This document shows, one piece after another, positions 45,275 to 53,510 of a stretch of DNA of 64,000 nucleotides. Position 1 is the stretch's first letter. The number at the start of each line of letters is the position of its first letter. A program made the translations under genes and the position numbers. The notes beneath the pieces were generated by a model. That model did no database searches. It was given only the letters and a program-made list of their open reading frames with translations, and was not told where the DNA came from. The DNA is from Eudoraea adriatica DSM 19308. GTDB lineage: Bacteria > Bacteroidota > Bacteroidia > Flavobacteriales > Flavobacteriaceae. The stretch covers positions 640,251 to 704,250 of the forward strand of contig NZ_KB907547.1 in the NCBI RefSeq assembly GCF_000382125.1. Direction: 5' to 3'.

Positions 45275-45556
45275 ATGAAAACACAGACCTTACTAGATGC
45301 GATTCGTTTTATAGATACGCATGAACCTATAAAAGCCTATATTCAGGAACATGAAGCTGCCCCCAAATATTTTGAGATTTACCAGATTTCTGCAACGGCA
45401 GGGAACCAGGAAGAAAGTATTGTCCGGGTATTAATAAATTTTGCCAAAAGGGCCAATGCAAAAGGCCAGAATGAGGATGTTTTTATAGACATCCAGGGCA
45501 ATGATCTGTCCGATTTCAAAATACTAAAGATCACCCCGGTGGAGTTTCGGCCATGA
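45275..45556 (+). CDS. Small cytoplasmic protein of unknown function
   Basis: 93 residues, no signal. Sequence M-K-T-Q-T-L-L-D-A-I-R-F-I-D-T-H-E-P is followed by I-V-R-V-L-I-N-F-A-K-R-A-N-A and a C-terminal strand F-K-I-L-K-I-T-P-V-E-F. Compact alpha/beta composition and a clear stop suggest a real gene. No family was recognised. The next gene begins 84 bp later. Confidence 0.55.
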   Translation: MKTQTLLDAIRFIDTHEPIKAYIQEHEAAPKYFEIYQISATAGNQEESIVRVLINFAKRANAKGQNEDVFIDIQGNDLSDFKILKITPVEFRP

Positions 45557-45607
45557 CGCTCTCGTTGGGGCACAATGGGGTTGCGAAAACCACACAAGTT
45601 AAAATGG

Positions 45608-45615
45608 TATGTTTG
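45608..45615 (+). promoter_or_regulatory. -7 box of the DUF1593 gene
   Basis: TATGTTTG matches TAnnTTTG and lies 25 bp before the ATG at 45641. A TTG at 45581-45583 is a possible -33 box at slightly long spacing. Confidence 0.4.
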
Positions 45616-45640
45616 CGCATTAACACTTAGAAATTGCATA

Positions 45641-47068
45641 ATGAGGACAACTATACTTTTATTTCTTCTTTCACTGACTTTTAATATGCTAAGTAGTCAG
45701 GAGATTCAAAAAAACAGGGTGATCATACTAACTGATATTGAAGCAGACCCGGATGATACACAATCTTTGGTGCGCTTGCTATTGTATTCTAATGAAATAG
45801 ATATTGAAGGAATAGTTGCTACAACTTCATGTTGGATGACTGATAAAATTAATCCGCAATCAATTACCAAAATTATTAAAGCCTACGAAAAGGTTCAGCC
45901 AAATCTGTTAAAGCATCGTGCGGATTATCCAAAAGCAGAAAAATTATATGCTTTAGTAAAACAAGGGTTGCCAAAGTATGGAATGAAAGGCGTTGGAGAA
46001 GGAATGGATTCCGAAGGTTCAGACTGGATAATTAAAACTTTGGAAAAAGACGATGAACGCCCTTTATGGATTTCAACCTGGGGAGGGGTTAATACTCTTG
46101 CACAATCTTTGTATAAAATTGAAAAAACAAAAAGCAAAAAAGAAGCCAAACGATTAATCTCCAAACTTCGTGTTTATACTATTTCCGACCAGGATGATAG
46201 TGGAATATGGATAAGAAATAATTTTCCTGATTTGTTTTATATCGTAACTCCTGGTGACGATTATGGAAGTGCTACATGGACGGGGATTAATAGTTATATT
46301 AAAGGAATTGATAATACAACGATAAGCAATGCCTGGTTAGCCAAACACATACAACAAGGTCATGGTCCGCTTGGAGCAGCTTATCCGGATGTTTCCTGGG
46401 GTGTTGAAGGCGATACACCAGCATTCCTGTCATTAATTCCGAATGGATTGAACAATGCCGAACATCCTGAGTGGGGCGGTTGGGGCGGTCGTTACAAACT
46501 GTACAAACCAGATTTTTCCAGTACCAGGAAAGGAGGTTCGATTGTAAAAATAGAACCCGAAACAAGACCCATTTGGACAAATGCTATTGACAATTATATT
46601 CGGTTTATTCCAAAGGAATATGGTCGGAGTGTAAAAAAAGATACCGCTGTATTCAAAGGATACAAAGAAACTTTATGGCGTTGGAGAGATGATTTTCAAC
46701 ATGATTTTGCTGCCCGAATGGATTGGTGTGAAATGTCGTTTGAGGAGGCAAATCATGCACCTATCCCAATTCTGTCTCATCCTGAACAAATCACAGTTAA
46801 AGCAGAGGAAACATTTACATTAGATGCTTTCGAATCGACAGACCCGGATGGCGATAGTTTAAGTTTTCTTTGGTTTAATTATCCGGAGGCAGGAACTTAT
46901 AAAAAACCCATAAACGTAAATGGAGTTGAAAATGCACACATGGCTCATATTACTGCGCCAAAGGTTGATAAAGAAGAAACAGCTCATTTTATATTGAAAA
47001 TTACGGATAAAGGAATGCCTCAGCTATCCGCTTATAAAAGAGTGATCGTAACAATTAAACCTAATTAA
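45641..47068 (+). CDS. DUF1593 / nucleoside-hydrolase-like secreted protein
   Basis: 475 residues from ATG 45641, which begins a signal peptide (ending NMLSSQ); the frame is open from 45575. The N-terminal domain (30-330) resembles nucleoside hydrolase: V-I-I-L-T-D-I-E-A-D-P-D-D-T-Q-S-L-V-R-L near 29 holds the calcium-binding aspartates, and I-S-T-W-G-G-V-N-T-L-A near 145 and Y-P-D-V-S-W-G-V-E-G-D-T-P near 247 are DUF1593 landmarks. The C-terminal ~100 residues form a Big-like domain (A-F-E-S-T-D-P-D-G-D-S-L-S-F-L-W). This family is found in carbohydrate-degrading Bacteroidota. It is more AT-rich than its neighbours. Confidence 0.88.
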   Translation: MRTTILLFLLSLTFNMLSSQEIQKNRVIILTDIEADPDDTQSLVRLLLYSNEIDIEGIVATTSCWMTDKINPQSITKIIKAYEKVQPNLLKHRADYPKAEKLYALVKQGLPKYGMKGVGEGMDSEGSDWIIKTLEKDDERPLWISTWGGVNTLAQSLYKIEKTKSKKEAKRLISKLRVYTISDQDDSGIWIRNNFPDLFYIVTPGDDYGSATWTGINSYIKGIDNTTISNAWLAKHIQQGHGPLGAAYPDVSWGVEGDTPAFLSLIPNGLNNAEHPEWGGWGGRYKLYKPDFSSTRKGGSIVKIEPETRPIWTNAIDNYIRFIPKEYGRSVKKDTAVFKGYKETLWRWRDDFQHDFAARMDWCEMSFEEANHAPIPILSHPEQITVKAEETFTLDAFESTDPDGDSLSFLWFNYPEAGTYKKPINVNGVENAHMAHITAPKVDKEETAHFILKITDKGMPQLSAYKRVIVTIKPN

Positions 47069-47116
47069 CCACTGCCGCTGACAAGCGGTGTATGGGCCTG
47101 ATAGCTTGGAGCTTCG

Positions 47117-47281
47117 AAATCCGAATTCCAATGTTGCTCCAGGTTAATTTGTAATTTGGTACCTGGAAGTGAAAAATCCAAATCTCAAAACTCAAATTCC
47201 AAATTCTATCCGCACTACAGGATCCTTTGTTACTTGGTGCTTGTCATTTGGTATTTGTAATTTGGTACTTGTCATTTGATA
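47117..47281. repeat. AAATCCAAATTCC / TTTGGTGCTTG dispersed repeat
   Basis: TTCCAATGTTGCTCCAGG, TAATTTGTAATTTGGTACC, then AAATCTCAAAACTCAAATTC and CTACAGGATCCTTTGTTAC, ending in repeated ATTTGGTA and TTGTCATTTG. The block with CGCACTACAGGATCCTTTG recurs at 48593-48612. Confidence 0.65.
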
Positions 47282-47321
47282 CATAGAAATAAAAACCGAT
47301 AAAAAATGATGCCTTTCCGGA

Positions 47322-48488
47322 ATGAAAAAGCACTATAACATCATTATTGCCGGGGCCGGTGGTATTGCCCAGGCAGCCGGTCTGCTCCTTATGGAATGGA
47401 GTGAAGTACCCCCTACTGTTTTTATAGGAAACCGAACGCTTTCAAAAGCGCTAAAGGTAGCCAGATGGATAGAGGATGGTACAACTAAACCCTGCACCGT
47501 TAAGGCATTTCATCTTCCCGTTGAAGGCCTTACAGAAGAAATGAAAGAAATTTTGGGCCAGGGCGATATGCTCCTCGATTGCCTCCCCGGTAGCCTGGCC
47601 CCGAAAATAGCCGGGCTGGCCAAAGACTTTCACCTGCACTATGCCAACCTGACGGAGTATGTTGCAGAAACCATAGAAATAACGGCATTGGCCAAGGATG
47701 CTCCCACAGGTTTCATTCTTCAAACCGGTCTCGCTCCCGGATACATCAACATCCTCGCCAACCTGCTTTTCCAACAGTTTTGCAGCGATTTTGAAGTAGA
47801 CAACGCAGACAAGCTGGAGTTTAAAGTAGGTGCCCTCACAAGCCACGCTATTGCCCCACATTATTATGGATTCACCTGGAGTCCGGTAGGGGTAGCTACC
47901 GAATACCTGAAAGATACCCTGGTGCTTCGCGATTTTAAAAAGACACGACTTCCTTCATTGTCAGAAAGAGCCGCCATAATTATCGATGGCATTACCTATG
48001 AAGAGGACCTTACTTCCGGGGGTGCAGCAGACCTGCCGGATGCATTGGCTAAAAAGGTGGGGATTCTCGATTACAAGACTTTGCGGTATCCCGGGCATTA
48101 TGCATGGGTAGAGGAACAACGCAGCGGTTTGGGAAATACTCCTGAAGCTATAACTGCCTTGCAGCACAAAATGGAAGCGGTGATTCCACACATCGAAGAC
48201 GACAAGATTGTTTTGTATGCAGCTGTTGAGGGCAGGGATAATGAAGGGACTTTGTACAGGCGGGAGATTGCCAAACAGATACAACCACAAAGAGTAGGAA
48301 GACATCAATTACGGGCTATCCAAATAGCCACGGCAGCACCCTTGCTTCAGTCTGCTCAACTAATGCTCGAATCCCTTTCTAGTGGGGTTGTCCTGCAAAG
48401 CCAAATAGATCCGCAGCCATTTTTAAACGGGAATTTTATTGTTCCGGTTTATGGGAAAGTTTTAGCCCCCCAAAAAAGCCTGGAATGA
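47322..48488 (+). CDS. Saccharopine-dehydrogenase-family oxidoreductase
   Basis: 388 residues. The N-terminal Rossmann motif is I-I-I-A-G-A-G-G-I-A-Q (residues 7-17). G-D-M-L-L-D-C-L-P-G near 83 and F-I-L-Q-T-G-L-A-P-G-Y-I-N near 133 fit the saccharopine dehydrogenase/homospermidine synthase superfamily. The C-terminal catalytic domain is at about 150-350. Substrate is undetermined; an amino-acid semialdehyde is likely. It is monocistronic, upstream of a dispersed repeat. Confidence 0.85.
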   Translation: MKKHYNIIIAGAGGIAQAAGLLLMEWSEVPPTVFIGNRTLSKALKVARWIEDGTTKPCTVKAFHLPVEGLTEEMKEILGQGDMLLDCLPGSLAPKIAGLAKDFHLHYANLTEYVAETIEITALAKDAPTGFILQTGLAPGYINILANLLFQQFCSDFEVDNADKLEFKVGALTSHAIAPHYYGFTWSPVGVATEYLKDTLVLRDFKKTRLPSLSERAAIIIDGITYEEDLTSGGAADLPDALAKKVGILDYKTLRYPGHYAWVEEQRSGLGNTPEAITALQHKMEAVIPHIEDDKIVLYAAVEGRDNEGTLYRREIAKQIQPQRVGRHQLRAIQIATAAPLLQSAQLMLESLSSGVVLQSQIDPQPFLNGNFIVPVYGKVLAPQKSLE

Positions 48489-48510
48489 GGATGTTTTTGA
48501 ATGTAAAACA

Positions 48511-48640
48511 GGAGTATGATGCCTGTCTGCCGACAAGGCAGGCTCTCGGGGGGCAAATCTCAAAACTCAAAACTCAAATTCCAAATTCTACCCGCACTAC
48601 AGGATCCTTTGTTATTTGGTGCTTGTCATTTGGTGCTTGG
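48511..48640. repeat. Degenerate GCTCGC-type repeat plus AAATTCC/TTTGG repeat
   Basis: The left part has GAGTATGATGCCTGTCTGCC and GACAAGGCAGGCTC, a degenerate hairpin core with a palindromic insert. The right part is AAATCTCAAAACTCAAAACTC, CTACAGGATCCTTTGTTATT and two TTGGTGCTTG. The right end supplies the likely -33 box for the next gene. Confidence 0.6.
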
Positions 48641-48646
48641 AAGCCT

Positions 48647-48654
48647 TATATTTG
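48647..48654 (+). promoter_or_regulatory. -7 box of the DUF808 gene
   Basis: TATATTTG is a perfect match to the Bacteroidota -7 consensus, 19 bp before ATG 48673. TTG at 48623-48625 is 21 bp upstream and falls in the dispersed repeat. Confidence 0.55.
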
Positions 48655-48672
48655 AACCTTAAAAGAAGAAGC

Positions 48673-49542
48673 ATGGCCTCAGGATTTTTTGCTGTTTTAG
48701 ATGATGTAGCAACCCTCTTAGACGATGTGGCCACCATGGGTAAGGTTGCAACCAAAAAGACCTCGGGCATTCTGGGAGATGATTTGGCTGTAAATGCAGA
48801 AAAAGCATCTGGTTTTGTTTCCCAACGAGAACTCCCCGTGCTCTGGGCCATTACAAAAGGGTCGCTGCTTAATAAGCTTATTATTCTTCCCATTGCCTTT
48901 CTGTTGAGCGCCTTTGCACCTTGGGCGGTGATCGCAATCCTCGTTCTCGGGGGCCTTTATCTCGCCTATGAAGGCGCTGAAAAAATATACGAATTCTTTG
49001 TTCCCCATCCCAGCCCGCATATTCCATCAGATCTGGAGATCCCGCAAAAAAGCGACATCCTCGAAATGGAAAAAAGAAAGATAAAGTCGGCCATCCTAAC
49101 CGATTTTATTTTGTCCATTGAAATTGTAATCATAGCCCTGGGCACTGTCTTGAACAAACCCCTGATTACTCAGATCCTTGTGGTATCGTTTGTGGCACTT
49201 TTGGCCACCATAGGTGTGTATGGGCTTGTGGCGCTTATAGTTCGTATGGATGAGTTCGGCGCCCATTTAATTCAACTTAATGGGGAAGACAATAGTATAA
49301 CGGATAGAATAGGGCGGTTTTTTGTGAACGCCCTGCCCTGGGTAATCAAATCACTTTCCGTTATAGGAACCATTGCCTTATTGCTGGTCTCGGGTGGTAT
49401 TTTTGTGCATAATCTGCCATTCCTGCACCACCTCTTTCCTTCCGTTCCGGGTTTGCTTGTGGAATTTGCAGTAGGCCTACTGGCCGGATCTGTGGTGTTG
49501 TTGTTGGTTAAGACAGGGAAAAAACTTTTTGTAAGCCAGTAA
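48673..49542 (+). CDS. DUF808 membrane protein (YedI-like)
   Basis: 289 residues from ATG 48673 (the frame is open from 48616). The N-terminal block M-A-S-G-F-F-A-V-L-D-D-V-A-T-L-L-D-D-V-A and M-G-K-V-A-T-K-K-T-S-G-I-L-G-D-D-L-A-V-N-A-E is the DUF808 signature. Six to seven membrane helices follow. E. coli YedI belongs to this family. The function is unknown, though a transporter-like role has been suggested. A good promoter lies in front. Confidence 0.92.
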   Translation: MASGFFAVLDDVATLLDDVATMGKVATKKTSGILGDDLAVNAEKASGFVSQRELPVLWAITKGSLLNKLIILPIAFLLSAFAPWAVIAILVLGGLYLAYEGAEKIYEFFVPHPSPHIPSDLEIPQKSDILEMEKRKIKSAILTDFILSIEIVIIALGTVLNKPLITQILVVSFVALLATIGVYGLVALIVRMDEFGAHLIQLNGEDNSITDRIGRFFVNALPWVIKSLSVIGTIALLLVSGGIFVHNLPFLHHLFPSVPGLLVEFAVGLLAGSVVLLLVKTGKKLFVSQ

Positions 49543-49573
49543 CTAAGGTTGTGTTATTGTATTAGTATTCTAA

Positions 49574-50677
49574 TCAAATTTTTATCAATATTTTCTTTTT
49601 ATACAACCAATAGCAGAGGTACCATAAAAAGAAAAGGACAACAGCACTCAATATAAGCATGGCAGTTAATTCTCCCGTCCATCCAAAAATGGCATTTGAA
49701 AATGGCAGTACAATAGTCCTTATAAGATCTGCTCCGCCAACATGGGCAAAGAGATAGATAAATAAAGGGTTCATCCCCACTATGGCGAAAAAAAGAACCC
49801 CTTTTTGGTATTTTTTAATATCTATCAACCAATAACACAACGCCAGTGCCAATACAGACCAACCGCCACTGGCAAATACAAAAGTACTGGTAGAAATACG
49901 CTTAATGATTGGCGTAAACGGGCTAAGTCCGTACCCAATGACCAACCCCAGAATACCTGCAATAATGAGGGTTTGCATCTTTTTTTTGTTGGACTGGTCA
50001 CTGATTAACAACCTGCCGGCCAATACCCCCCAAATGGTATGCGCAGTTGTAGGAATGGCATTGAACATTGCCCAATGACCCCCATCTTCCTGTCCTGCAA
50101 TAAGAATATTGAACCAGGCCCCAAAGTTCTCTCCGGGAACAAAGGCATGGTTAAATCCTTCCAGGGGGAAAAACCTGTAAAGTCCTTCGGTACTAAGAAT
50201 CAGGAATACCGACAAGCCCAGCTGAACCGCAGTTGGTTTTTTCATTATCAGAAAGGCTATAATATACGTTACGGACAGCTGTGCAAGCACATTTTGAAAT
50301 CTAAATACAATTTTTCCGTCATCAATGCAATACAGTGCCCAGCCCAGGACCAATAGCATAAATGCCCTTTTCAGGGCGTGCTTAAATACCTGGTTATAGG
50401 AATCACCCCTTGCAATTCGCTTGTTAAAGGATAAGGGCATGGCTACGCCCACAATGAACATAAAAAACGGTTGAATCAAATCCCAAAAACGCAATCCTTC
50501 CCATTTTACATGGTGAAACTGTTCGCCAATGGCATATAAAATGCTTCCTTCAAGCTCAGGGGCTACCATAGTTGCAAACAGATGTGAGAACTCCGCAATG
50601 AGCAAAAACATGGTTAAGCCTCTGTAAAAATCAAGTGAAAGCAGTCTTTTGCTGATTTGTCCCGGTTGTTTGGTCAT
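49574..50677 (-). CDS. DUF5009 / heparan-alpha-glucosaminide N-acetyltransferase-like membrane protein
   Basis: 367 residues with about ten membrane helices. The N-terminus K-R-L-L-S-L-D-F-Y-R-G-L-T-M-F-L-L-I is the family hallmark (LDxxRG). I-Q-P-F-F-M-F-I-V-G-V-A-M-P near 65 and G-L-L-A-G-R-L-L type repeats follow. Members acetylate sugars in the periplasm or membrane in this phylum. It is convergent with the DUF808 gene (31-bp gap) and divergent from the SDR gene. Confidence 0.85.
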   Translation of the reverse strand: MTKQPGQISKRLLSLDFYRGLTMFLLIAEFSHLFATMVAPELEGSILYAIGEQFHHVKWEGLRFWDLIQPFFMFIVGVAMPLSFNKRIARGDSYNQVFKHALKRAFMLLVLGWALYCIDDGKIVFRFQNVLAQLSVTYIIAFLIMKKPTAVQLGLSVFLILSTEGLYRFFPLEGFNHAFVPGENFGAWFNILIAGQEDGGHWAMFNAIPTTAHTIWGVLAGRLLISDQSNKKKMQTLIIAGILGLVIGYGLSPFTPIIKRISTSTFVFASGGWSVLALALCYWLIDIKKYQKGVLFFAIVGMNPLFIYLFAHVGGADLIRTIVLPFSNAIFGWTGELTAMLILSAVVLFFLWYLCYWLYKKKILIKI

Positions 50678-50802
50678 ATTGGTTAAATATACAAAACATA
50701 TGCAGGGAAGTTTGTATCAAAATCAACGAACAAAACAGGCTGCATAGGTTCCAAAAAAAGGATTAATTTTAAAGGATCGGTACTTAAGGTAAGAATTTAA
50801 CT

Positions 50803-51582
50803 ATGAAAAAATCTGAACAGGAATACCCGAATTTCAAGCTTAACGGCAAGGTGGCTATTATTACGGGGGCGGCCCGGGGTCTTGGAAGGGCATGCGCACT
50901 TGCCCTGGCACATGAAGGAGCCGACATTGCTTTAGGCCTGAGAGATGTAACTACTGCCGCTGACCTGGAGCAGGAAATTAAGGCCATGGGCAGAAAGGTG
51001 ATCCGTTTGCAAATGGATGTTTCCGAGCTACAGCAAATCAATGATGCGGTTAGCCGTGTGGTTAAAACGTTTGGCAAGATTGATATCCTTGTAAACAATG
51101 TTGGTATTGCCCCCGACAATCCTGCTGAAAAGGTAACCGAGGCGGATTTTGATAATACCATCAATCTGAATTTAAAAGGAACTTTTTTTACGGCGCAGGC
51201 TGTTGGCAAACAAATGATCAAGCAGGGAAGTGGCCGCATTATCAATATGAGTTCACAAGCCGGTTTTATTGCTCTGGACAATGAGTCTGTTTACTGTATG
51301 ACTAAAGCAGGGGTCAACCACCTGACTAAAAACCTTGCTTCGGAATGGGCCAAATATAATATTAACGTTAATGCTGTGGCGCCGACCTTTATAGAAACGC
51401 CGGGTACCGAACCCTGGTTAAAGGATAAGGATTTCAGGCAAAGTGTATTGGACAGGATACCTCTGGGCCGCATTGGCAAACCTATGGAGGTCGCCGGCGC
51501 TGTGGTGTTTTTAGCCTCGGATGCCGCCTCTCTGATAACAGGGGAAATAATGCTTATTGACGGGGGTTGGACCACCAGGTAG
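50803..51582 (+). CDS. SDR family oxidoreductase
   Basis: 259 residues. Cofactor motif T-G-A-A-R-G-L-G near 20, with N-N-V-G near 98 (the usual NNAG with a Val). The catalytic Ser is in N-M-S-S-Q-A-G and the Tyr-Lys pair in V-Y-C-M-T-K-A-G. The C-terminus P-M-E-V-A-G-A-V-V-F-L-A-S-D-A-A-S-L-I-T-G and I-D-G-G-W is normal. Similar enzymes include 2-deoxygluconate 3-dehydrogenase-like SDRs. It is divergent from the DUF5009 gene with a 125-bp spacer. Confidence 0.9.
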   Translation: MKKSEQEYPNFKLNGKVAIITGAARGLGRACALALAHEGADIALGLRDVTTAADLEQEIKAMGRKVIRLQMDVSELQQINDAVSRVVKTFGKIDILVNNVGIAPDNPAEKVTEADFDNTINLNLKGTFFTAQAVGKQMIKQGSGRIINMSSQAGFIALDNESVYCMTKAGVNHLTKNLASEWAKYNINVNAVAPTFIETPGTEPWLKDKDFRQSVLDRIPLGRIGKPMEVAGAVVFLASDAASLITGEIMLIDGGWTTR

Positions 51583-51654
51583 CTGGTTAAAAATATTCTT
51601 GTTATTTAGGTATCTTCTGAAGCTGGTTAATCCATGCTGAAAGTCACGCTGCCT

Positions 51655-51748
51655 TCATTACATTTTGGACGAGCACCTCCGGTTTATCTAATGTTCAACA
51701 CGAGCAAGATGCTTGTCTGCCGACAAGGCAGGCTCGCACTAGCAGGGG
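51655..51748 (+). repeat. GCTCGCGCTAGCG dispersed repeat, copy 2, with nested palindrome
   Basis: CTTCATTACATTTTGGACG and GTTCAACACGAGCAAGATGC lead into TTGTCTGCCGACAAGGCAGG, which interrupts the normal GATGCTCGCGC core before CTCGCACTAGCAGGGG. It lies in the 325-bp spacer before the ferredoxin-cyclase-globin gene. No other gene was seen in that spacer. Confidence 0.7.
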
Positions 51749-51907
51749 AACCTCATTATAAAGCAGTACTGTGGATGCAAATGTCTTTCTTGCCATATGA
51801 TGTGTTCGGCCAAACATTTATACCCGTAGTTAAACTCATTTTTTAATCCATTACTAGTATTTATTATTTTTTTTACTTTTAACTATATAACTAATAAAGC
51901 GGATAAA

Positions 51908-53242
51908 ATGCCACAAGTAAAAGCACCAATAGTAACTTATAGTGGGATTAATCAAAAAGTAGAATTTAAAGATCCAGATGCTACACTATTGGACTGTTCA
52001 ATAATAAATCAGATACCACACATGCATGAATGTGGAGGAAGTGGACAATGCACTACATGCCGCGTTAGAATTTTGGAGGGTCTCCAAAACATAACTCCAA
52101 GAACTAGAATGGAAAAGGAAACTGCTCAATTACGAAAGTGGGATCCTTCTATAAGATTGGCATGCCAATGTTATGTAAAAGATGACATTACAATTCAAAG
52201 GTTAGTATGGAATAGCACTGAAATTAATAAACTTCAGTTAGAAACTTTGCCGGAAGGAACAGCAGAAGAAAGAGCTATTGCCATCTTATTTTGTGATATT
52301 AGAGGTTTCACCAAAATAGCCTCTGAGAACAAAACATTTGATACAGCATATATATTAAATCGGTTTTATACTGTATTAGGCGATCCCATTTTGATTAATA
52401 ATGGTGTTATATATCAGTATGTAGGAGATGAAATTATAGGACTGTTCGGGGTTTCAGGAGGTATGCAAAATAAGAATTGTAAAGATGCAGTACGTGCTGC
52501 TCTAGGCATGCAATATGCAATTGAAAGGCTTAATCGTTTGGAACTTATTGATTTTGACACAGAAATTAAAATGGGTATTGGGATCAACTTTGGCAGAGCA
52601 TTTGTAGGACACTTAGGACATCCCAAACATAAGCAATTTGCAGTAGTTGGTGACCCTATAAATACTGCCAGTAGGATACAAGGTTTCAACAAGGAGGCAG
52701 GAACTAATCTTTTAATTTCCGAATCTGTTCATAAAGGATTTCCTAAAAACACTTTAAACCTTGGGAAAAAATACAGTAACCAAATGGAAGGGCATGAGCA
52801 CGAAACCATACTTTATGAGTTAATTGGTTTTAAAGAAATGGATATTCAACTAGAACTACAGAATTCCCTGGATTATTTGTTAAGAAATGAAGATGAGTTT
52901 GCAGAGAAATTTTACAATAAGGTATTTACAAAATCCCCTCAAACCAGGGAGCTATTTAAAAATAATATGCAGTCCCAAGGCAGACTTTTAACACATATGT
53001 TAGGAGGCATTGTCTACTCTATGAGCAGGCCAGAATTTTTAGAATTAGGGTTAAAATCGCTTGGTAAAAGTCATGCTAGATATGGCGTGATGGAAGAGCA
53101 TTATCCGGTAGTATTAGAATCCCTTAAAGAAACTATTAAGGAAGAACTAGGAGAATTGTTCACAGAAAGGATAGGAAAGGCTTGGGAACAGGCATTAATT
53201 GATGTGACCACCGAAATGAAGAAATATGCCTCCATTAAGTAA
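51908..53242 (+). CDS. Ferredoxin-nucleotide cyclase-globin fusion
   Basis: 444 residues, no signal, cytoplasmic. Residues 1-100 form a [2Fe-2S] ferredoxin with ligands Cys42, Cys48, Cys51 and Cys86 (C-x5-C-x2-C, R-L-A-C). Residues 120-290 are a class III cyclase with metal ligands Asp130 and Asp174 and transition-state Asn252 and Arg256. The base-selecting positions are Gln170 and Ala245 rather than the usual Lys and Asp/Thr. Residues 312-440 are a flavohemoglobin-like globin: Tyr336 (B10), Phe350 (CD1), Gln357 (E7) and proximal His389 in K-S-H-A-R-Y-G-V, then E-E-H-Y-P-V-V. Together these suggest redox- and O2- or NO-controlled cyclic nucleotide synthesis; product identity is inference. It is AT-rich next to its neighbours. 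Confidence 0.9.
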   Translation: MPQVKAPIVTYSGINQKVEFKDPDATLLDCSIINQIPHMHECGGSGQCTTCRVRILEGLQNITPRTRMEKETAQLRKWDPSIRLACQCYVKDDITIQRLVWNSTEINKLQLETLPEGTAEERAIAILFCDIRGFTKIASENKTFDTAYILNRFYTVLGDPILINNGVIYQYVGDEIIGLFGVSGGMQNKNCKDAVRAALGMQYAIERLNRLELIDFDTEIKMGIGINFGRAFVGHLGHPKHKQFAVVGDPINTASRIQGFNKEAGTNLLISESVHKGFPKNTLNLGKKYSNQMEGHEHETILYELIGFKEMDIQLELQNSLDYLLRNEDEFAEKFYNKVFTKSPQTRELFKNNMQSQGRLLTHMLGGIVYSMSRPEFLELGLKSLGKSHARYGVMEEHYPVVLESLKETIKEELGELFTERIGKAWEQALIDVTTEMKKYASIK

Positions 53243-53320
53243 TCCCCTTCAACCTCTCCATCTCCTCACTTTCCCTTTTCTGAACAATTTTCCCATGGTA
53301 TTCCTGGGGAAGCTCACTAT

Positions 53321-53387
53321 TGGAAAAGTGCAATAATTTGTTGCAAGACAAATATTTTCCTGTCTTAACAGGTGCAACCACTTACTC
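53321..53387 (+). repeat. DUF6090 5' leader cassette, variant L7
   Basis: CAATAATTTGTTGCAAGAC, TGTCTTAACAGGTGCAACC and ACTTACTC. It is the same type as L6, with TTG (53341-53343) and TGTCTTAA (53361-53368) 17 bp apart. Confidence 0.65.
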
Positions 53388-53510
53388 GTGCTACGCTTCT
53401 TCCGCTAAAAACGCCAACGACTTTTAACTGACAACAAATTCAGAAAGTCTCTGTTGTATAAGCTGGGCGAAATTTTGCTCGCGGATATTGGAAAAACGGG
53501 TAGTTACTGA
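53388..53510 (+). pseudogene. Decayed DUF6090 gene (N-terminal part only)
   Basis: The start is GTG instead of ATG. The frame reads V-L-R-F-F-R then an in-frame TAA (CAA in the intact copies), then K-R-Q-R-L-L-T-D-N-K-F-R-K-S-L-L-Y-K-L-G-E-I-L-L-A-D-I-G before running out at TGA 53508. It matches copies 5-7 up to the middle of the membrane helix. The C-terminal domain is absent. The 3' end overlaps the end of the TPR gene on the other strand. Confidence 0.8.
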
